Of a DNA stretch of 51,596 nucleotides, positions 23,923-32,834 are shown piece after piece. Below the pieces are notes generated by a model, which saw nothing but the letters and a program-made list of their open reading frames with translations, was not told where the DNA came from and made no database searches. How positions within the stretch are numbered: the stretch's first letter is position 1; each line of letters opens with the position of its first letter. Origin of the DNA: an uncultured Lachnospiraceae bacterium (GTDB lineage: Bacteria; Bacillota; Clostridia; Lachnospirales; Lachnospiraceae); contig CAJTMB010000024.1 in NCBI GenBank assembly GCA_910577105.1, positions 1-51,596 of the forward strand, in the 5' to 3' direction. The position numbers were made by a program, and so were the translations under genes.

Positions 23923-26040
23923 TTATTTTGTTTTGGCTGCAAGAACCTTTTCCTGTACGCTCTTGGGTACCGGCTCATATTTCTCAAAGAACATGGAATA
24001 GTTTCCGCGTCCCTGAGTCTTACTTCTAAGGTCCGTTGCATATCCGAACATTTCGGCCAGAGGCACAAACGCCCTTACCATCTTACCACCGCCGATATCA
24101 TCCATGCCTTCAATACGTCCGCGGCGGGAATTGATATCACCGATTACATCGCCCATGTAATCCTCGGGCATGGTTACTTCAACCTTCATAATCGGCTCAA
24201 GCAACACGGGAGCTGCTTTCTTCATAGCCTCCTTAAATGCCATGGAACCGGCAATATGGAATGCCATTTCGGAAGAGTCCACTTCATGATAAGAACCGTC
24301 ATATACATTTGCATAGACACCTACCACAGGGAATCCACCAAGTACGCCGGCCTTTGTTGCTTCTTCGATACCCTCTCCGACTGCAGGGATGTATTCCTTC
24401 GGAATTGCACCACCCACAACGGAAGATTCAAACTTAAACAATTGCTCGCCGTTTGCATCCATGGGCTCAAATTTAACTTTACAATGTCCGTACTGTCCAC
24501 GACCGCCGGACTGCTTTGCATATTTGTATTCCTGGTCCACAGACTTGGTAAAGGTTTCCTTGTAAGCAACCTGGGGAGCACCTACGTTCGCCTCCACTTT
24601 AAATTCGCGGAGCAGACGGTCCACAATAATCTCAAGGTGAAGTTCGCCCATACCTGCAATGATTGTCTGTCCGGTTTCCTGATTGGTGTGTGCACGGAAA
24701 GTAGGGTCTTCTTCCGCAAGTTTAGCCAATGCCTCACCCATCTTGCCCTGACCTGCTTTGGTCTTAGGCTCGATAGCAAGCTCAATAACAGGCTCAGGGA
24801 ACTCCATGGACTCCAGAATCACGGGATGCTGGTCATCACAGATGGTGTCGCCTGTGGTGGTAAACTTAAAGCCTACTGCCGCCGCAATATCACCGGAATA
24901 AACCTTATCAAGTTCCGCCCTCTTGTTTGCGTGCATCTGCAGGATACGTCCCACACGTTCTTTCTTGTCCTTCGTTGCATTCAGTACATAAGAACCGGAG
25001 TTTACGGTACCGGAGTACACCCTGAAGAATGCCAGCTTTCCGACAAACGGGTCAGCCATAATCTTAAATGCCAGAGCGGAAAAAGGCTCCTCATCCGAAG
25101 CATGTCTTTCCACTTCATTGCCTTCCAAATCCACGCCCTTGATTGCAGGGATATCGGTAGGAGCAGGCATAAATTCCAGAACAGCATCCAGAAGCTTCTG
25201 AACACCCTTGTTGCGGTAAGCAGAACCACAGCAAACAGGGATGGCCGTACATTCACAGGTTGCTTTTCTGAGCACTCTCTTTAATTCTTCCACGGAAGGC
25301 TCTTCCCCTTCCAGATACATCATCATCAAATCGTCATCAAGTTCACAGATTTTCTCAATCAGTTCGGAGCGGTACAATTCCGCATCTTCCTTCATATCAC
25401 CGAGGTCATCCGTAACCGTGATATCATCACCCTTATCATCATTGTAGATGTAGGCTTTCATTTCAAACAAATCAATGATTCCCTTAAAATCATCTTCTTT
25501 GCCGATAGGCAACTGCAGGCAGATGGCATTCTTGCCAAGCCTTGTCTTAATCTGCTCTACCGCACCGTAGAAGTTTGCGCCCAAAATGTCCATCTTGTTG
25601 ATAAACGCTATACGGGGAACACTGTAGGTATCCGCCTGACGCCAAACATTTTCGGACTGGGGCTCTACACCACCCTTTGCACAGAAAACACCGACTGCAC
25701 CGTCAAGGACACGAAGGGAACGCTCCACTTCTACAGTGAAGTCAACGTGACCCGGTGTATCAATGATATTGATACGGTGCTCCAGTGCCCCCGGCATGGG
25801 CTTTGTCTCTTTTTCCAGAGTCCAGTGGCAGGTAGTGGCAGCAGATGTGATGGTAATACCTCTTTCCTGTTCCTGCTCCATCCAGTCCATGGTCGCAGTG
25901 CCTTCGTGGGTATCACCAATCTTATAATTAACACCGGTATAATAAAGGATACGCTCTGTCAACGTTGTCTTACCTGCGTCGATGTGAGCCATAATACCGA
26001 TGTTTCTGGTTCTATCCAATGGATATTCTCTTCCAGCCAA
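23923..26040 (-). CDS. fusA: Elongation factor G
   Basis: 705 residues, full length. The GTPase motifs AHIDAGKTTLTERIL (near 17), RGITITSAATTCHW, DTPGHVDFT and NKMD are present, as is the domain IV loop region (SGGRGQYGHCKVKFEP) that enters the decoding site. Catalyses translocation and, with RRF, ribosome recycling. It lies 58 bp after rpsG with GGAGG upstream of the ATG. A small hairpin (AAGGC/GCCTT) spans the rpsG stop in the gap. Confidence 0.98.
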   Translation of the reverse strand: MAGREYPLDRTRNIGIMAHIDAGKTTLTERILYYTGVNYKIGDTHEGTATMDWMEQEQERGITITSAATTCHWTLEKETKPMPGALEHRINIIDTPGHVDFTVEVERSLRVLDGAVGVFCAKGGVEPQSENVWRQADTYSVPRIAFINKMDILGANFYGAVEQIKTRLGKNAICLQLPIGKEDDFKGIIDLFEMKAYIYNDDKGDDITVTDDLGDMKEDAELYRSELIEKICELDDDLMMMYLEGEEPSVEELKRVLRKATCECTAIPVCCGSAYRNKGVQKLLDAVLEFMPAPTDIPAIKGVDLEGNEVERHASDEEPFSALAFKIMADPFVGKLAFFRVYSGTVNSGSYVLNATKDKKERVGRILQMHANKRAELDKVYSGDIAAAVGFKFTTTGDTICDDQHPVILESMEFPEPVIELAIEPKTKAGQGKMGEALAKLAEEDPTFRAHTNQETGQTIIAGMGELHLEIIVDRLLREFKVEANVGAPQVAYKETFTKSVDQEYKYAKQSGGRGQYGHCKVKFEPMDANGEQLFKFESSVVGGAIPKEYIPAVGEGIEEATKAGVLGGFPVVGVYANVYDGSYHEVDSSEMAFHIAGSMAFKEAMKKAAPVLLEPIMKVEVTMPEDYMGDVIGDINSRRGRIEGMDDIGGGKMVRAFVPLAEMFGYATDLRSKTQGRGNYSMFFEKYEPVPKSVQEKVLAAKTK

Positions 26041-26098
26041 GGTTTTTTCCTCCTTATATTAATTGATAGCGGGCAAACAAAACCGAAGGCTTTTCGCC

Positions 26099-26569
26099 TT
26101 AGAATCTGTAATGTGCAAATGCTTTGTTTGCTTCTGCCATCTTGTGCATGTCTTCTTTTCTCTTCACAGCAGAACCTGTATTGTTTGCTGCATCAAGAAT
26201 CTCGTTTGCCAGTCTGTCCTCCATGGTTTTTTCGCCTCTCTTGCGAGAAAACATAACCAACCAGCGGAGTCCCAGTGCCTGACGGCGGTCAGGTCTTACT
26301 TCGATGGGCACCTGATAGGTAGCGCCGCCGATACGCCTTGCCTTAACTTCCAGAACAGGCATAACATTGTTCATGGCCTCTTCAAATACTTCAAGGGCAG
26401 GCTTTCCTGACTTTTCTTCTACTTTGGCAAATGCGCCGTATACAATCTTCTGTGCTACACCTTTTTTACCGTCTAACATAATGTTATTGATAAGCTTGGT
26501 TACCACTTTGTTATTGTATAAGGGGTCTGCCAATACATCTCTTTTTTGAATATGTCCTTTACGTGGCAC
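26099..26569 (-). CDS. rpsG: 30S ribosomal protein S7
   Basis: 156 residues, the normal length for bacterial S7. The start is GTG 26569, because family members begin PRKGHIxKRDVLADPLYN at this point and GGAGG lies upstream; the frame open to 26620 is an artefact. Key segments are KLINNIMLDGKKGVAQKIVY and RPDRRQALGLRWLV. S7 organises the 3' domain of 16S rRNA and can repress its own operon. The 226-bp gap to rpsL holds no gene. No S7 binding structure was identified there. Confidence 0.96.
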   Translation of the reverse strand: MPRKGHIQKRDVLADPLYNNKVVTKLINNIMLDGKKGVAQKIVYGAFAKVEEKSGKPALEVFEEAMNNVMPVLEVKARRIGGATYQVPIEVRPDRRQALGLRWLVMFSRKRGEKTMEDRLANEILDAANNTGSAVKRKEDMHKMAEANKAFAHYRF

Positions 26570-26795
26570 GGTTCTTCCCTCCTTAATAATGGTAACACCT
26601 TGAATCTGCCCATGGCCCATGCAAGGCGTTAATCAATTAAATCATCGGTACTCACAAATGTTTCCCTAGTGTTCGTGCGGTATATCTGTATGCAAGCCAG
26701 AATTCCAACACTCAAATAGTTCCGTTATGTGAATCCAGTTTCGTCATCCTGCCTGCTGCCAAAAGCTTCCCCTTCCGGCCAGCCGGCAAAACTGA

Positions 26796-27215
26796 CTATT
26801 TAGAAGCCTTAGGTCTTTTCGCGCCGTATTTGGAACGAGCCTGTTTCCTGTTGGCAACCCCTGCGGTATCCAGTGTACCTCTGATGATGTGGTATCTGGT
26901 ACCGGGCAAGTCTTTCACCCTGCCGCCTCTTATCAGAACAACACTATGCTCCTGTAAATTATGGCCTTCTCCGGGAATGTAGCTAGTCACTTCGATTCCG
27001 TTTGAAAGACGTACCCTGGCAATCTTTCTAAGCGCAGAGTTAGGCTTTTTAGGAGTAGCAGTCTTAACCGCGGTACACACACCCCTCTTCTGCGGAGAAG
27101 AAGTATTGGTGGTTTTCTTGTGCAGGGAGTTAAATCCTTTCTGCAAAGCAGGCGCTGTAGACTTTTTCTTGGTTGTCTGACGTCCTTTTCTTACTAACTG
27201 GTTAAATGTTGGCAT
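26796..27215 (-). CDS. rpsL: 30S ribosomal protein S12
   Basis: 139 residues. The conserved decoding-centre loops are KKPNSALRKIARVRLSNGIE and GEGHNLQEHSVVLIRGGRVK. The lysines that confer streptomycin resistance when mutated are wild type. First gene of rpsL-rpsG-fusA-tuf. Its promoter is unusual (27320-27376). It is separated from rpoC by a 6.6-kb block of unrelated genes instead of following it directly. Confidence 0.97.
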   Translation of the reverse strand: MPTFNQLVRKGRQTTKKKSTAPALQKGFNSLHKKTTNTSSPQKRGVCTAVKTATPKKPNSALRKIARVRLSNGIEVTSYIPGEGHNLQEHSVVLIRGGRVKDLPGTRYHIIRGTLDTAGVANRKQARSKYGAKRPKASK

Positions 27216-27319
27216 TCTGTTTCACCTCTTTCTACTTATGAATAATAGTTTCCGCATGCCGCACAAATATACATTTTTCCCCGGATATGCGTATTGCATA
27301 CTTTGCTTGCATCAAAAAG

Positions 27320-27376
27320 GACAATGCATTTGCGTGCACACTATGATAGTATACGTGTTCGCAAATGCATTGTCAA
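27320..27376 (-). promoter_or_regulatory. rpsL (str operon) promoter inside a 15-bp inverted repeat
   Basis: -35 TTGACA (27371-27376), 17-base spacer, -10 TATACT (27348-27353). The arms GACAATGCATTTGCG (27360-27374 read on the minus strand) and its exact complement (27320-27334) flank a 25-base loop that contains the -10 and the expected start site. In a transcript arriving from the NUDIX gene the arms would form a hairpin followed by CTTTTTG, a plausible terminator. A transcript starting inside would carry only one arm. Confidence 0.75.
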
Positions 27377-27383
27377 TAACTTT

Positions 27384-27914
27384 TTATTTTGTTTCCACAT
27401 TGTCTTTTTTGCCAAAATAATCCTTTATAAGCAGCAATGTATTATATTCGCGTTTGTTCCACGCTTGTCGCCCTTCTTTTTCAAACATTCTTTCGTTTTT
27501 TTCCAATGCATCTTCTATCGTATAAAGCACTTGATGAAACCCTTCCTCCTTTTCGCTCTCAGAATATTCGCACTGCCCTTGCTTTGGATAAACATCACAA
27601 AAATACAAACGGTTGATTTGATGCCAAATCATCGGCTCATGAACTGATAATCTCTTTTCCTCTATTTCTCCAAATGGTTTAATGGATTCAGGAATCACAT
27701 CATATCCTGTTTCCTCTTTCACCTCTCGCATTAAAGCTTGGCAATCATCCTCCCCAAACTCCAAACCTCCACCGGGTAATTTAACCTCTCCAAAAGAACT
27801 TTCAATCATCAATAACTTACCATTAACAAATATAATTCCTCTTATAGATACCCTGCACATTTCTTCTAAATTGTCATCATAATTATGCTCGTCCATTACA
27901 AGAACTTTTTCCAT
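27384..27914 (-). CDS. NUDIX hydrolase
   Basis: 176 residues with an intact Nudix box (GGGLEFGEDDCQALMREVKE followed by ETGYD, matching GX5EX7REUXEEXGU) near residue 48. It would hydrolyse a nucleoside diphosphate derivative; the substrate is unknown. The C-terminus (WNKREYNTLLLIKDYFGKK) is family specific. Stops eight bases before the -35 of the rpsL promoter. Composition is more AT-rich than the flanking core genes, hinting at later acquisition. Confidence 0.88.
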   Translation of the reverse strand: MEKVLVMDEHNYDDNLEEMCRVSIRGIIFVNGKLLMIESSFGEVKLPGGGLEFGEDDCQALMREVKEETGYDVIPESIKPFGEIEEKRLSVHEPMIWHQINRLYFCDVYPKQGQCEYSESEKEEGFHQVLYTIEDALEKNERMFEKEGRQAWNKREYNTLLLIKDYFGKKDNVETK

Positions 27915-27956
27915 GTATATTCCTCCGGTAACGCCCGATTTATATATTGGTATCCG

Positions 27957-28808
27957 TTATTGTACGGTCCGGAGCGCTTTGAGATACCTTTGCAGCGCAT
28001 CCTGCCAGGACGGCAGCCTTTCAAATCCGTTTTCCGTAAGCTTGTCCTGATTCATACGGCTGTTTTCCGGTCTTGTAGCCTTTGTCGGAAACTCTGTTGA
28101 TAAAACCGGCGCCACCTCTATGTCGACGCCTGCCTGCTTAAATATTTCGCAGGCAAATTCATACCATGTGCAGATACCGTCGTTGGCTGCATGGTAAACG
28201 CCGTATTTATCGGTCTGCACCATATCCGCCAGCAATTTTGCCAAATCAAATGTGTAAGTGGGCGAACCGTACTGGTCGTTGACAACATTGATGCGGGGAT
28301 TGGTTTCTGCCAGCCTAAGCATGGTTTTAACAAAGTTTTTGCCGTTGACGCCGTAAACCCATTGGATACGCACAATAAAATATTTGTCCAGCGCATTCTG
28401 CACCGCCAGCTCCCCTTCGTACTTGGTCTGTCCGTATACATTCAAAGGATGTCTCTCGTCGTCAGGCTCCCACGGTCTTGTACCCTTTCCGTCAAACACA
28501 TAGTCCGTACTGATATAAATCATTTTAATATCCAGTTCTTTGCAGACTGCGGCAATATGGCACGTTCCGTCCGCGTTGACCTTACGGCAGGTTTCTTCAT
28601 TATCCTCAGCAGCATCCACGGCGGTGTATGCCGCGCAATGGATAACTGCATCCGGCGCTGCTTCGGTGATGACCCTGTGAACAGCCCCTGCATCCGTGAT
28701 GTCCATTTCTTCAATGTCCACGCCAACAGTCTCGATTCCCCTGCCCCTCAGTTCATTTACCACATCGTATCCGAGCTGTCCTTTTACTCCCGTCACAAAT
28801 ACTTTCAT
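27957..28808 (-). CDS. rfbD: dTDP-4-dehydrorhamnose reductase
   Basis: 283 residues of the RmlD family: N-terminal nucleotide-binding VFVTGVKGQLGYDVVNELRG, AVIHCAAYTAVDAAEDNE, the STDYVFDGKG motif, and the catalytic YxxxK in VYGQTKYEGE. It reduces dTDP-4-dehydro-L-rhamnose with NAD(P)H, the last step of dTDP-rhamnose synthesis. No other rml gene is adjacent. It stands alone before the NUDIX gene. The reductase could act on a related sugar. Confidence 0.9.
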   Translation of the reverse strand: MKVFVTGVKGQLGYDVVNELRGRGIETVGVDIEEMDITDAGAVHRVITEAAPDAVIHCAAYTAVDAAEDNEETCRKVNADGTCHIAAVCKELDIKMIYISTDYVFDGKGTRPWEPDDERHPLNVYGQTKYEGELAVQNALDKYFIVRIQWVYGVNGKNFVKTMLRLAETNPRINVVNDQYGSPTYTFDLAKLLADMVQTDKYGVYHAANDGICTWYEFACEIFKQAGVDIEVAPVLSTEFPTKATRPENSRMNQDKLTENGFERLPSWQDALQRYLKALRTVQ

Positions 28809-28912
28809 GTTTATCCTCGTTTCTGCGCTGCTTTCTGTATTTTAACGAGTTGCGTCAGGCAGCGCGCGGACGCATAACCCTTGATGGATTTTGTTCCCAG
28901 AAATTTCCGCCC

Positions 28913-29638
28913 CTAGTCCCGGGGCTCAATTGCTGTTACAATATTATAGTTTGTCGTATAAGTAACAGAATACAACTGTGCATTTTCATTATTCCAGTCA
29001 ACACTTTTGTTTTCATCATACATCTTCTCGCCATCCGGTGCAAATCCCAGACTTTCCGGAATATAAAAATTCATCCATCTGTGCCCGGTATCCTCCCCGA
29101 TTCCACTGTAAATGGTAAACATAGCAGGATATTCCTCCGTGCTTATCCCGGAAAGTCCCGAATTTCCTTTTTCTTTGCCAAATATGATTTCTGCCAGTTC
29201 TGTCGTGGCATTTTCAATCTGTGCCATATCCTCCCGAATCTTTGCACGATGCCCGGATATATCTTCACTGACAGGCATCACGATGCTCACCAGAATGCCA
29301 ATGAGGGAAAGCCCGACCGCACATGCCACCGCAACAGCCGATTTTCTCCCTATAAAAACCGCCGTCACGCAGCATACCGCCATCAGCGCCGCACCGGCTA
29401 TACCGGCCGTTATCAGCTCCCCATACCACTTGTCATAAGCCTCCAAAACAGCATACGGAGATTGTGCGCCATCCAGTAGCTTCTCCAATGCCCCGGGCCT
29501 TAAAGCATATCGAAAAACCAACACCGCCGATAACAATCCCAAAAGAGGTATCAATATTGCAGGAACCACTCTTTTAAAAAATTCATCGGGACGCTTTATC
29601 ATCATCCCCACTGTCTTTATTGTCAGTATTCCGTTCAA
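28913..29638 (-). CDS. Membrane protein of unknown function
   Basis: About 241 residues. One membrane segment follows the N-terminus (RVVPAILIPLLGLLSAVLVF), with two more near 75-125 (ELITAGIAGAALMAVCCVTA; AVAVACAVGLSLIGILVSIV). A soluble C-terminal domain ends NYNIVTAIEPRD. The start is TTG 29638, seven bases after GGAGG; the in-frame ATG pair 12 codons later is the alternative. I do not recognise the family. It diverges from the plus-strand lipoprotein gene across an inverted repeat (29727-29773). Confidence 0.65.
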   Translation of the reverse strand: MNGILTIKTVGMMIKRPDEFFKRVVPAILIPLLGLLSAVLVFRYALRPGALEKLLDGAQSPYAVLEAYDKWYGELITAGIAGAALMAVCCVTAVFIGRKSAVAVACAVGLSLIGILVSIVMPVSEDISGHRAKIREDMAQIENATTELAEIIFGKEKGNSGLSGISTEEYPAMFTIYSGIGEDTGHRWMNFYIPESLGFAPDGEKMYDENKSVDWNNENAQLYSVTYTTNYNIVTAIEPRD

Positions 29639-29726
29639 ATCAAAACCTCCGTTTTCAATTTTAGGACATCCGCATCTATATGATATACTTATTTCTGGTA
29701 AAAAGCAACACAACCGCATCCCAAAA

Positions 29727-29773
29727 TTCCATATTTTGCACGCCGGGGATGCCGCACCATGCAAAATATGGAA
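29727..29773. repeat. Perfect 14-bp inverted repeat with GC-rich loop
   Basis: TTCCATATTTTGCA and its exact complement enclose a 19-base loop (CGCCGGGGATGCCGCACCA). One half (TGCACGCC.GG..TGCCGC..CATG) resembles an arm of the 177-bp inverted repeat at 45356-45532. It lies between two divergent genes. Confidence 0.7.
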
Positions 29774-29836
29774 ACCCTACAGCGCATTTCCCGCAACTTA
29801 TCTCCTTTTCTTCTTTCCTTTTTTCCTTTCCTACCT

Positions 29837-29842
29837 TATAAT
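29837..29842 (+). promoter_or_regulatory. -10 element placed for a leaderless transcript
   Basis: TATAAT ends seven bases before the lipoprotein ATG (29850), so transcription would start at or next to the initiation codon. No ribosome binding site is visible. The -35 position (TTTCCT) is poor. Confidence 0.45.
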
Positions 29843-29849
29843 ATATAGC

Positions 29850-30863
29850 ATGAAAAAGCAAACAAAATTCTTATTCTTAATTTCATATTTGCCATGTCTG
29901 CTTTTTTTATTCGGATGCCGTACGGGAACTCCTCCCAATCCTGCTCTGCCGGATTCTGTGCAGACCGGGGACAGGGAAACCGGCGCCGCTGACGGAGATA
30001 TTCTGTCCATTGATGAGGAACCGACTCCTTCTTCCGACAGTGCGCCGCGCAGGGACAATACTCCCCATTGTCTTGTGCCCGCCGCCGACGGGACTGCCGA
30101 AGTGCACAATGAACTGGCTTCCATTGATTATTCCCATTCGCAGGACGGTTACATTATGGCGCGCTATACAGGCTCCTGTCCAAAAGTAAAAATGCAGATA
30201 ACCGGGGCGGATGCCGTCACTTACACTTATGACCTGCAAGGTGACGGTTTTGAGGTATTTCCCCTTTCTGCCGGGGATGGCAGTTATCAGGTTTCCATTC
30301 TGGAAAACCTCATCGAAACGGATTACCTTGTCTGCCTTACGACCAATATCCAGGTCAATCTGGCAGATGAATTCGGTCCCTGCCTGTACCCGAACCAGTA
30401 CTGCTGGTTTGACGCTTCCGATGATGCTGTGGCAAAGGCTGCCGAGCTGGCCAAAGAGGCAGATTCAGATTTGGCGGTCGTGGAAAACATATATAATTTC
30501 ATTATAACTTCCATCACTTATGACTATGACAAAGCCCGGTCTGTCCCGAGCGGATATATTCCCAATGTGGATGACACCCTGCAAAGCGGCACAGGCATCT
30601 GCCTTGATTATGCTGCCGCAATGACTGCCATGCTCAGAAGCCAGCGGATACCCACCCGCCTGGAAGTCGGTTATGTGGGAGAAGCTTACCACGCATGGAT
30701 AAGCACGTATATTACCGATGTAGGCTGGGTAAACGGCATTGTGGAGTTTGACGGAAAAAATTGGAAACTGATGGACCCCACTTATGCTGCAAGCAATGGA
30801 GAAAAAGAATTAAAGAAATTTATCGGGGACGGCAGCGGCTACCTCGTAAAATACATTTACTAG
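29850..30863 (+). CDS. Transglutaminase-like lipoprotein
   Basis: About 337 residues. A lipoprotein signal (MKKQTKFLFLISYLPCLLFL then FGC, lipobox Cys near 24) is followed by a Pro/Asp-rich linker, a beta-sandwich-like middle, and a C-terminal transglutaminase-like protease domain. That domain has the triad Cys (GTGICLDYAAAMTAML), His (EAYHAWIS) and Asp (KLMDPTYAASN). Such surface enzymes cleave or cross-link extracellular peptides. The start lacks a ribosome binding site. It is followed 14 bases later by the pseudopilin operon, with which it may be co-transcribed. Confidence 0.85.
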   Translation: MKKQTKFLFLISYLPCLLFLFGCRTGTPPNPALPDSVQTGDRETGAADGDILSIDEEPTPSSDSAPRRDNTPHCLVPAADGTAEVHNELASIDYSHSQDGYIMARYTGSCPKVKMQITGADAVTYTYDLQGDGFEVFPLSAGDGSYQVSILENLIETDYLVCLTTNIQVNLADEFGPCLYPNQYCWFDASDDAVAKAAELAKEADSDLAVVENIYNFIITSITYDYDKARSVPSGYIPNVDDTLQSGTGICLDYAAAMTAMLRSQRIPTRLEVGYVGEAYHAWISTYITDVGWVNGIVEFDGKNWKLMDPTYAASNGEKELKKFIGDGSGYLVKYIY

Positions 30864-30877
30864 AGGAGATTACAGAC

Positions 30878-31921
30878 ATGCATCAAAAAAGATTATCCAA
30901 TCAGGAAATTGCTTCCTTCTGCAGCCAGACAGCCATGCTGTTTGCTGCCGGAATTACCCCTGCCGAAAGCATGAATATCCTGTTAAATGACAGCAAGACC
31001 ACGGAAGGAAAAGAAATCATCAGCGACATTCTGAGTACATGCAGGCACGGCGAATCCTTTACAAATGCCCTGAAAACTGCCGATGTGTTTCCCGATTATG
31101 TGCTCCACATGATACATCTGGGCGAGGAATCAGGCAATCTGGACGATGTGATGCAGTCACTTGCAGACTATTATGAGCGCGAAGATACCATTTCAGACAG
31201 CATCCGCAATGCCGTCAGTTATCCCTTTGTCATGATAGGAATTATGGTGCTTGTCATATTTGTCCTTCTGGGAAAAGTCATGCCCATTTTCAACCAGGTG
31301 TTTATCCAGCTGGGAAGTGAAATGAGCGGCATCTCCGCCACTCTGCTGCACTTTGGCAATTCCTTAAACCGTTATTCCTTTGTTCTGATAATTACACTTG
31401 CCATACTCGTCCTTTTCTATTTCTTTTCCACCAAGACCCGCCTCGGGCGAACATTGACAAAGCGTTTTCTCTCTGTTTTTCCGCTTACACGGGGGTTTTA
31501 TGAAAAACTGGCGGCAGGGCGTTTTGCCAGCGGCATGGCACTGGCCATCAGCAGCGGCATGGATACCTTTGCCGGTCTCGACATGGTTTCTGAATTGACG
31601 GAGCACAAAAACATGCAGAAAAAAATTGCCGCCTGTAAAAAAGCAATTGAGGACGGCTCCAACCTCTCGGAAGCCCTGACATCTTCAGGTATCTTTTCCA
31701 ATTTATATGCGCGCATGGTTGCTGTGGGTTTCCGTACCGGCTCCATAGACACTGTTATGCACAAAATTGCCGACAACTACGACCGTGAATCGGAACAGAA
31801 AATCAAGTCCGTTATTTCGATTTTAGAGCCTACCCTTGTGATTGTCCTTTCCGTCATTGTAGGACTGATACTTTTGTCCGTAATCTTCCCGCTGATGGGA
31901 ATCATGTCAAGCATCGGCTAA
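30878..31921 (+). CDS. Type II secretion / type IV pilus inner-membrane protein (GspF/PilC/ComGB type)
   Basis: 347 residues with two T2SSF repeats: FCSQTAMLFAAGITPAESMN at the N-terminus and RFASGMALAISSGMDTFAGL in the second half. Three membrane segments are visible (VMIGIMVLVIFVLLGKVMPI, FVLIITLAILVLFYFF, and LVIVLSVIVGLILLSVIFPL). It forms the platform on which the assembly ATPase acts. AGAGGAG lies upstream of ATG 30878. The operon continues with four small membrane-anchored proteins, but no GspE-type ATPase or prepilin peptidase gene is in the window. Confidence 0.9.
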   Translation: MHQKRLSNQEIASFCSQTAMLFAAGITPAESMNILLNDSKTTEGKEIISDILSTCRHGESFTNALKTADVFPDYVLHMIHLGEESGNLDDVMQSLADYYEREDTISDSIRNAVSYPFVMIGIMVLVIFVLLGKVMPIFNQVFIQLGSEMSGISATLLHFGNSLNRYSFVLIITLAILVLFYFFSTKTRLGRTLTKRFLSVFPLTRGFYEKLAAGRFASGMALAISSGMDTFAGLDMVSELTEHKNMQKKIAACKKAIEDGSNLSEALTSSGIFSNLYARMVAVGFRTGSIDTVMHKIADNYDRESEQKIKSVISILEPTLVIVLSVIVGLILLSVIFPLMGIMSSIG

Positions 31922-31946
31922 TATATAAGTACATCCGGAGGTAACA

Positions 31947-32300
31947 ATGAAACTCTACCGCAACCGATTTGAACGAAACAGACGGCTTCCCTTTGCCGGT
32001 TTTATTATCTGGCTTCCGCTCGCCGCATTTATAGTGCTCTTTGTATTATTTTACGGGGGCATCCAATCTGTGTCTGAAACCGGAGCCGAAAAGCAAAAAG
32101 AAAGTCTGGAAACGGCTCTGAACCGCAGCATAGTCCAGTGTTATGCCGTGGAAGGCGCCTATCCGCCCAGCCTGCAATATCTGAAGGATGCTTACGGACT
32201 CACCTACGACGAAAGCCTTTTTTTCGTTGACTATCAGCCCATCGGTTCCAACATCATGCCCGACGTCACTGTGTTGATGAAAAAAGGAGGAAAACCATGA
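31947..32300 (+). CDS. Membrane-anchored pseudopilin-like protein
   Basis: 117 residues. A basic N-terminus, then a long hydrophobic helix (FAGFIIWLPLAAFIVLFVLF), a Glu/Lys-rich helix, and a C-terminal CYAVEGAYPPSLQYLKDAYG. That last segment resembles the GspG-type pseudopilin segment where the chain passes from helix to sheet. No clear prepilin peptidase site. It ends four bases into the next gene (ATGA), so the two are coupled. Probably a pilus or secretion apparatus component; function inferred from context. Confidence 0.7.
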   Translation: MKLYRNRFERNRRLPFAGFIIWLPLAAFIVLFVLFYGGIQSVSETGAEKQKESLETALNRSIVQCYAVEGAYPPSLQYLKDAYGLTYDESLFFVDYQPIGSNIMPDVTVLMKKGGKP

Positions 32301-32797
32301 AGCAAAAACAAGGGGAATCCGGCCGCCATATAGTGGACATCCTGTTTGTCCTCGCGCTTTTCGGCGTCTTTGCCGCCTCTGCCCTGATGCTGGTAACGCT
32401 TGGGGCCAATGTATACAAACAGACCGTTGCGGATATGACGGATAATTTTACAGAAAGAACCGCCTATTCCTATGTAACGGAAAAAATCCGCCAGAATGAC
32501 ACTGCCGATACAGTGGAAATCGGCGAGTTAAACGGCGTTCCCGCACTCGTCTTTACAAAGCAGTCCGGTGAAGAGACCTTTTGCACCTACCTTTATCTCT
32601 ATGACGGCTACTTAAAAGAACTGTATACCAGAAAAAATTCCTTTGCCGGGACCGATATTCTTCCTGCCGGGCAAAACATTCTTCCCTTAAACGCTTTTAC
32701 CATGGAAGCATGTCGGAACGGTCTTATAAAGCTTACATTGGAGCCTGAAATCGGTAATCCCGTCACGATTTACGCCGCTCTCCGTTCAGACTTATAA
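32297..32797 (+). CDS. DUF4860 family pilus-associated protein
   Basis: 166 residues. After a short polar start comes one membrane helix (HIVDILFVLALFGVFAASAL), then an extracellular beta-rich domain (VPALVFTKQSGEETFCTYLY). I recognise it as DUF4860, a family seen with GspF and pseudopilin genes in Lachnospiraceae. AAAGGAGG upstream overlaps the preceding gene. It likely acts as a minor pilin-like subunit. Confidence 0.75.
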   Translation: MKQKQGESGRHIVDILFVLALFGVFAASALMLVTLGANVYKQTVADMTDNFTERTAYSYVTEKIRQNDTADTVEIGELNGVPALVFTKQSGEETFCTYLYLYDGYLKELYTRKNSFAGTDILPAGQNILPLNAFTMEACRNGLIKLTLEPEIGNPVTIYAALRSDL

Positions 32798-32834
32798 ATA
32801 CATACCAAAATTAGTTTTAATAAAAGGAGGCCCC

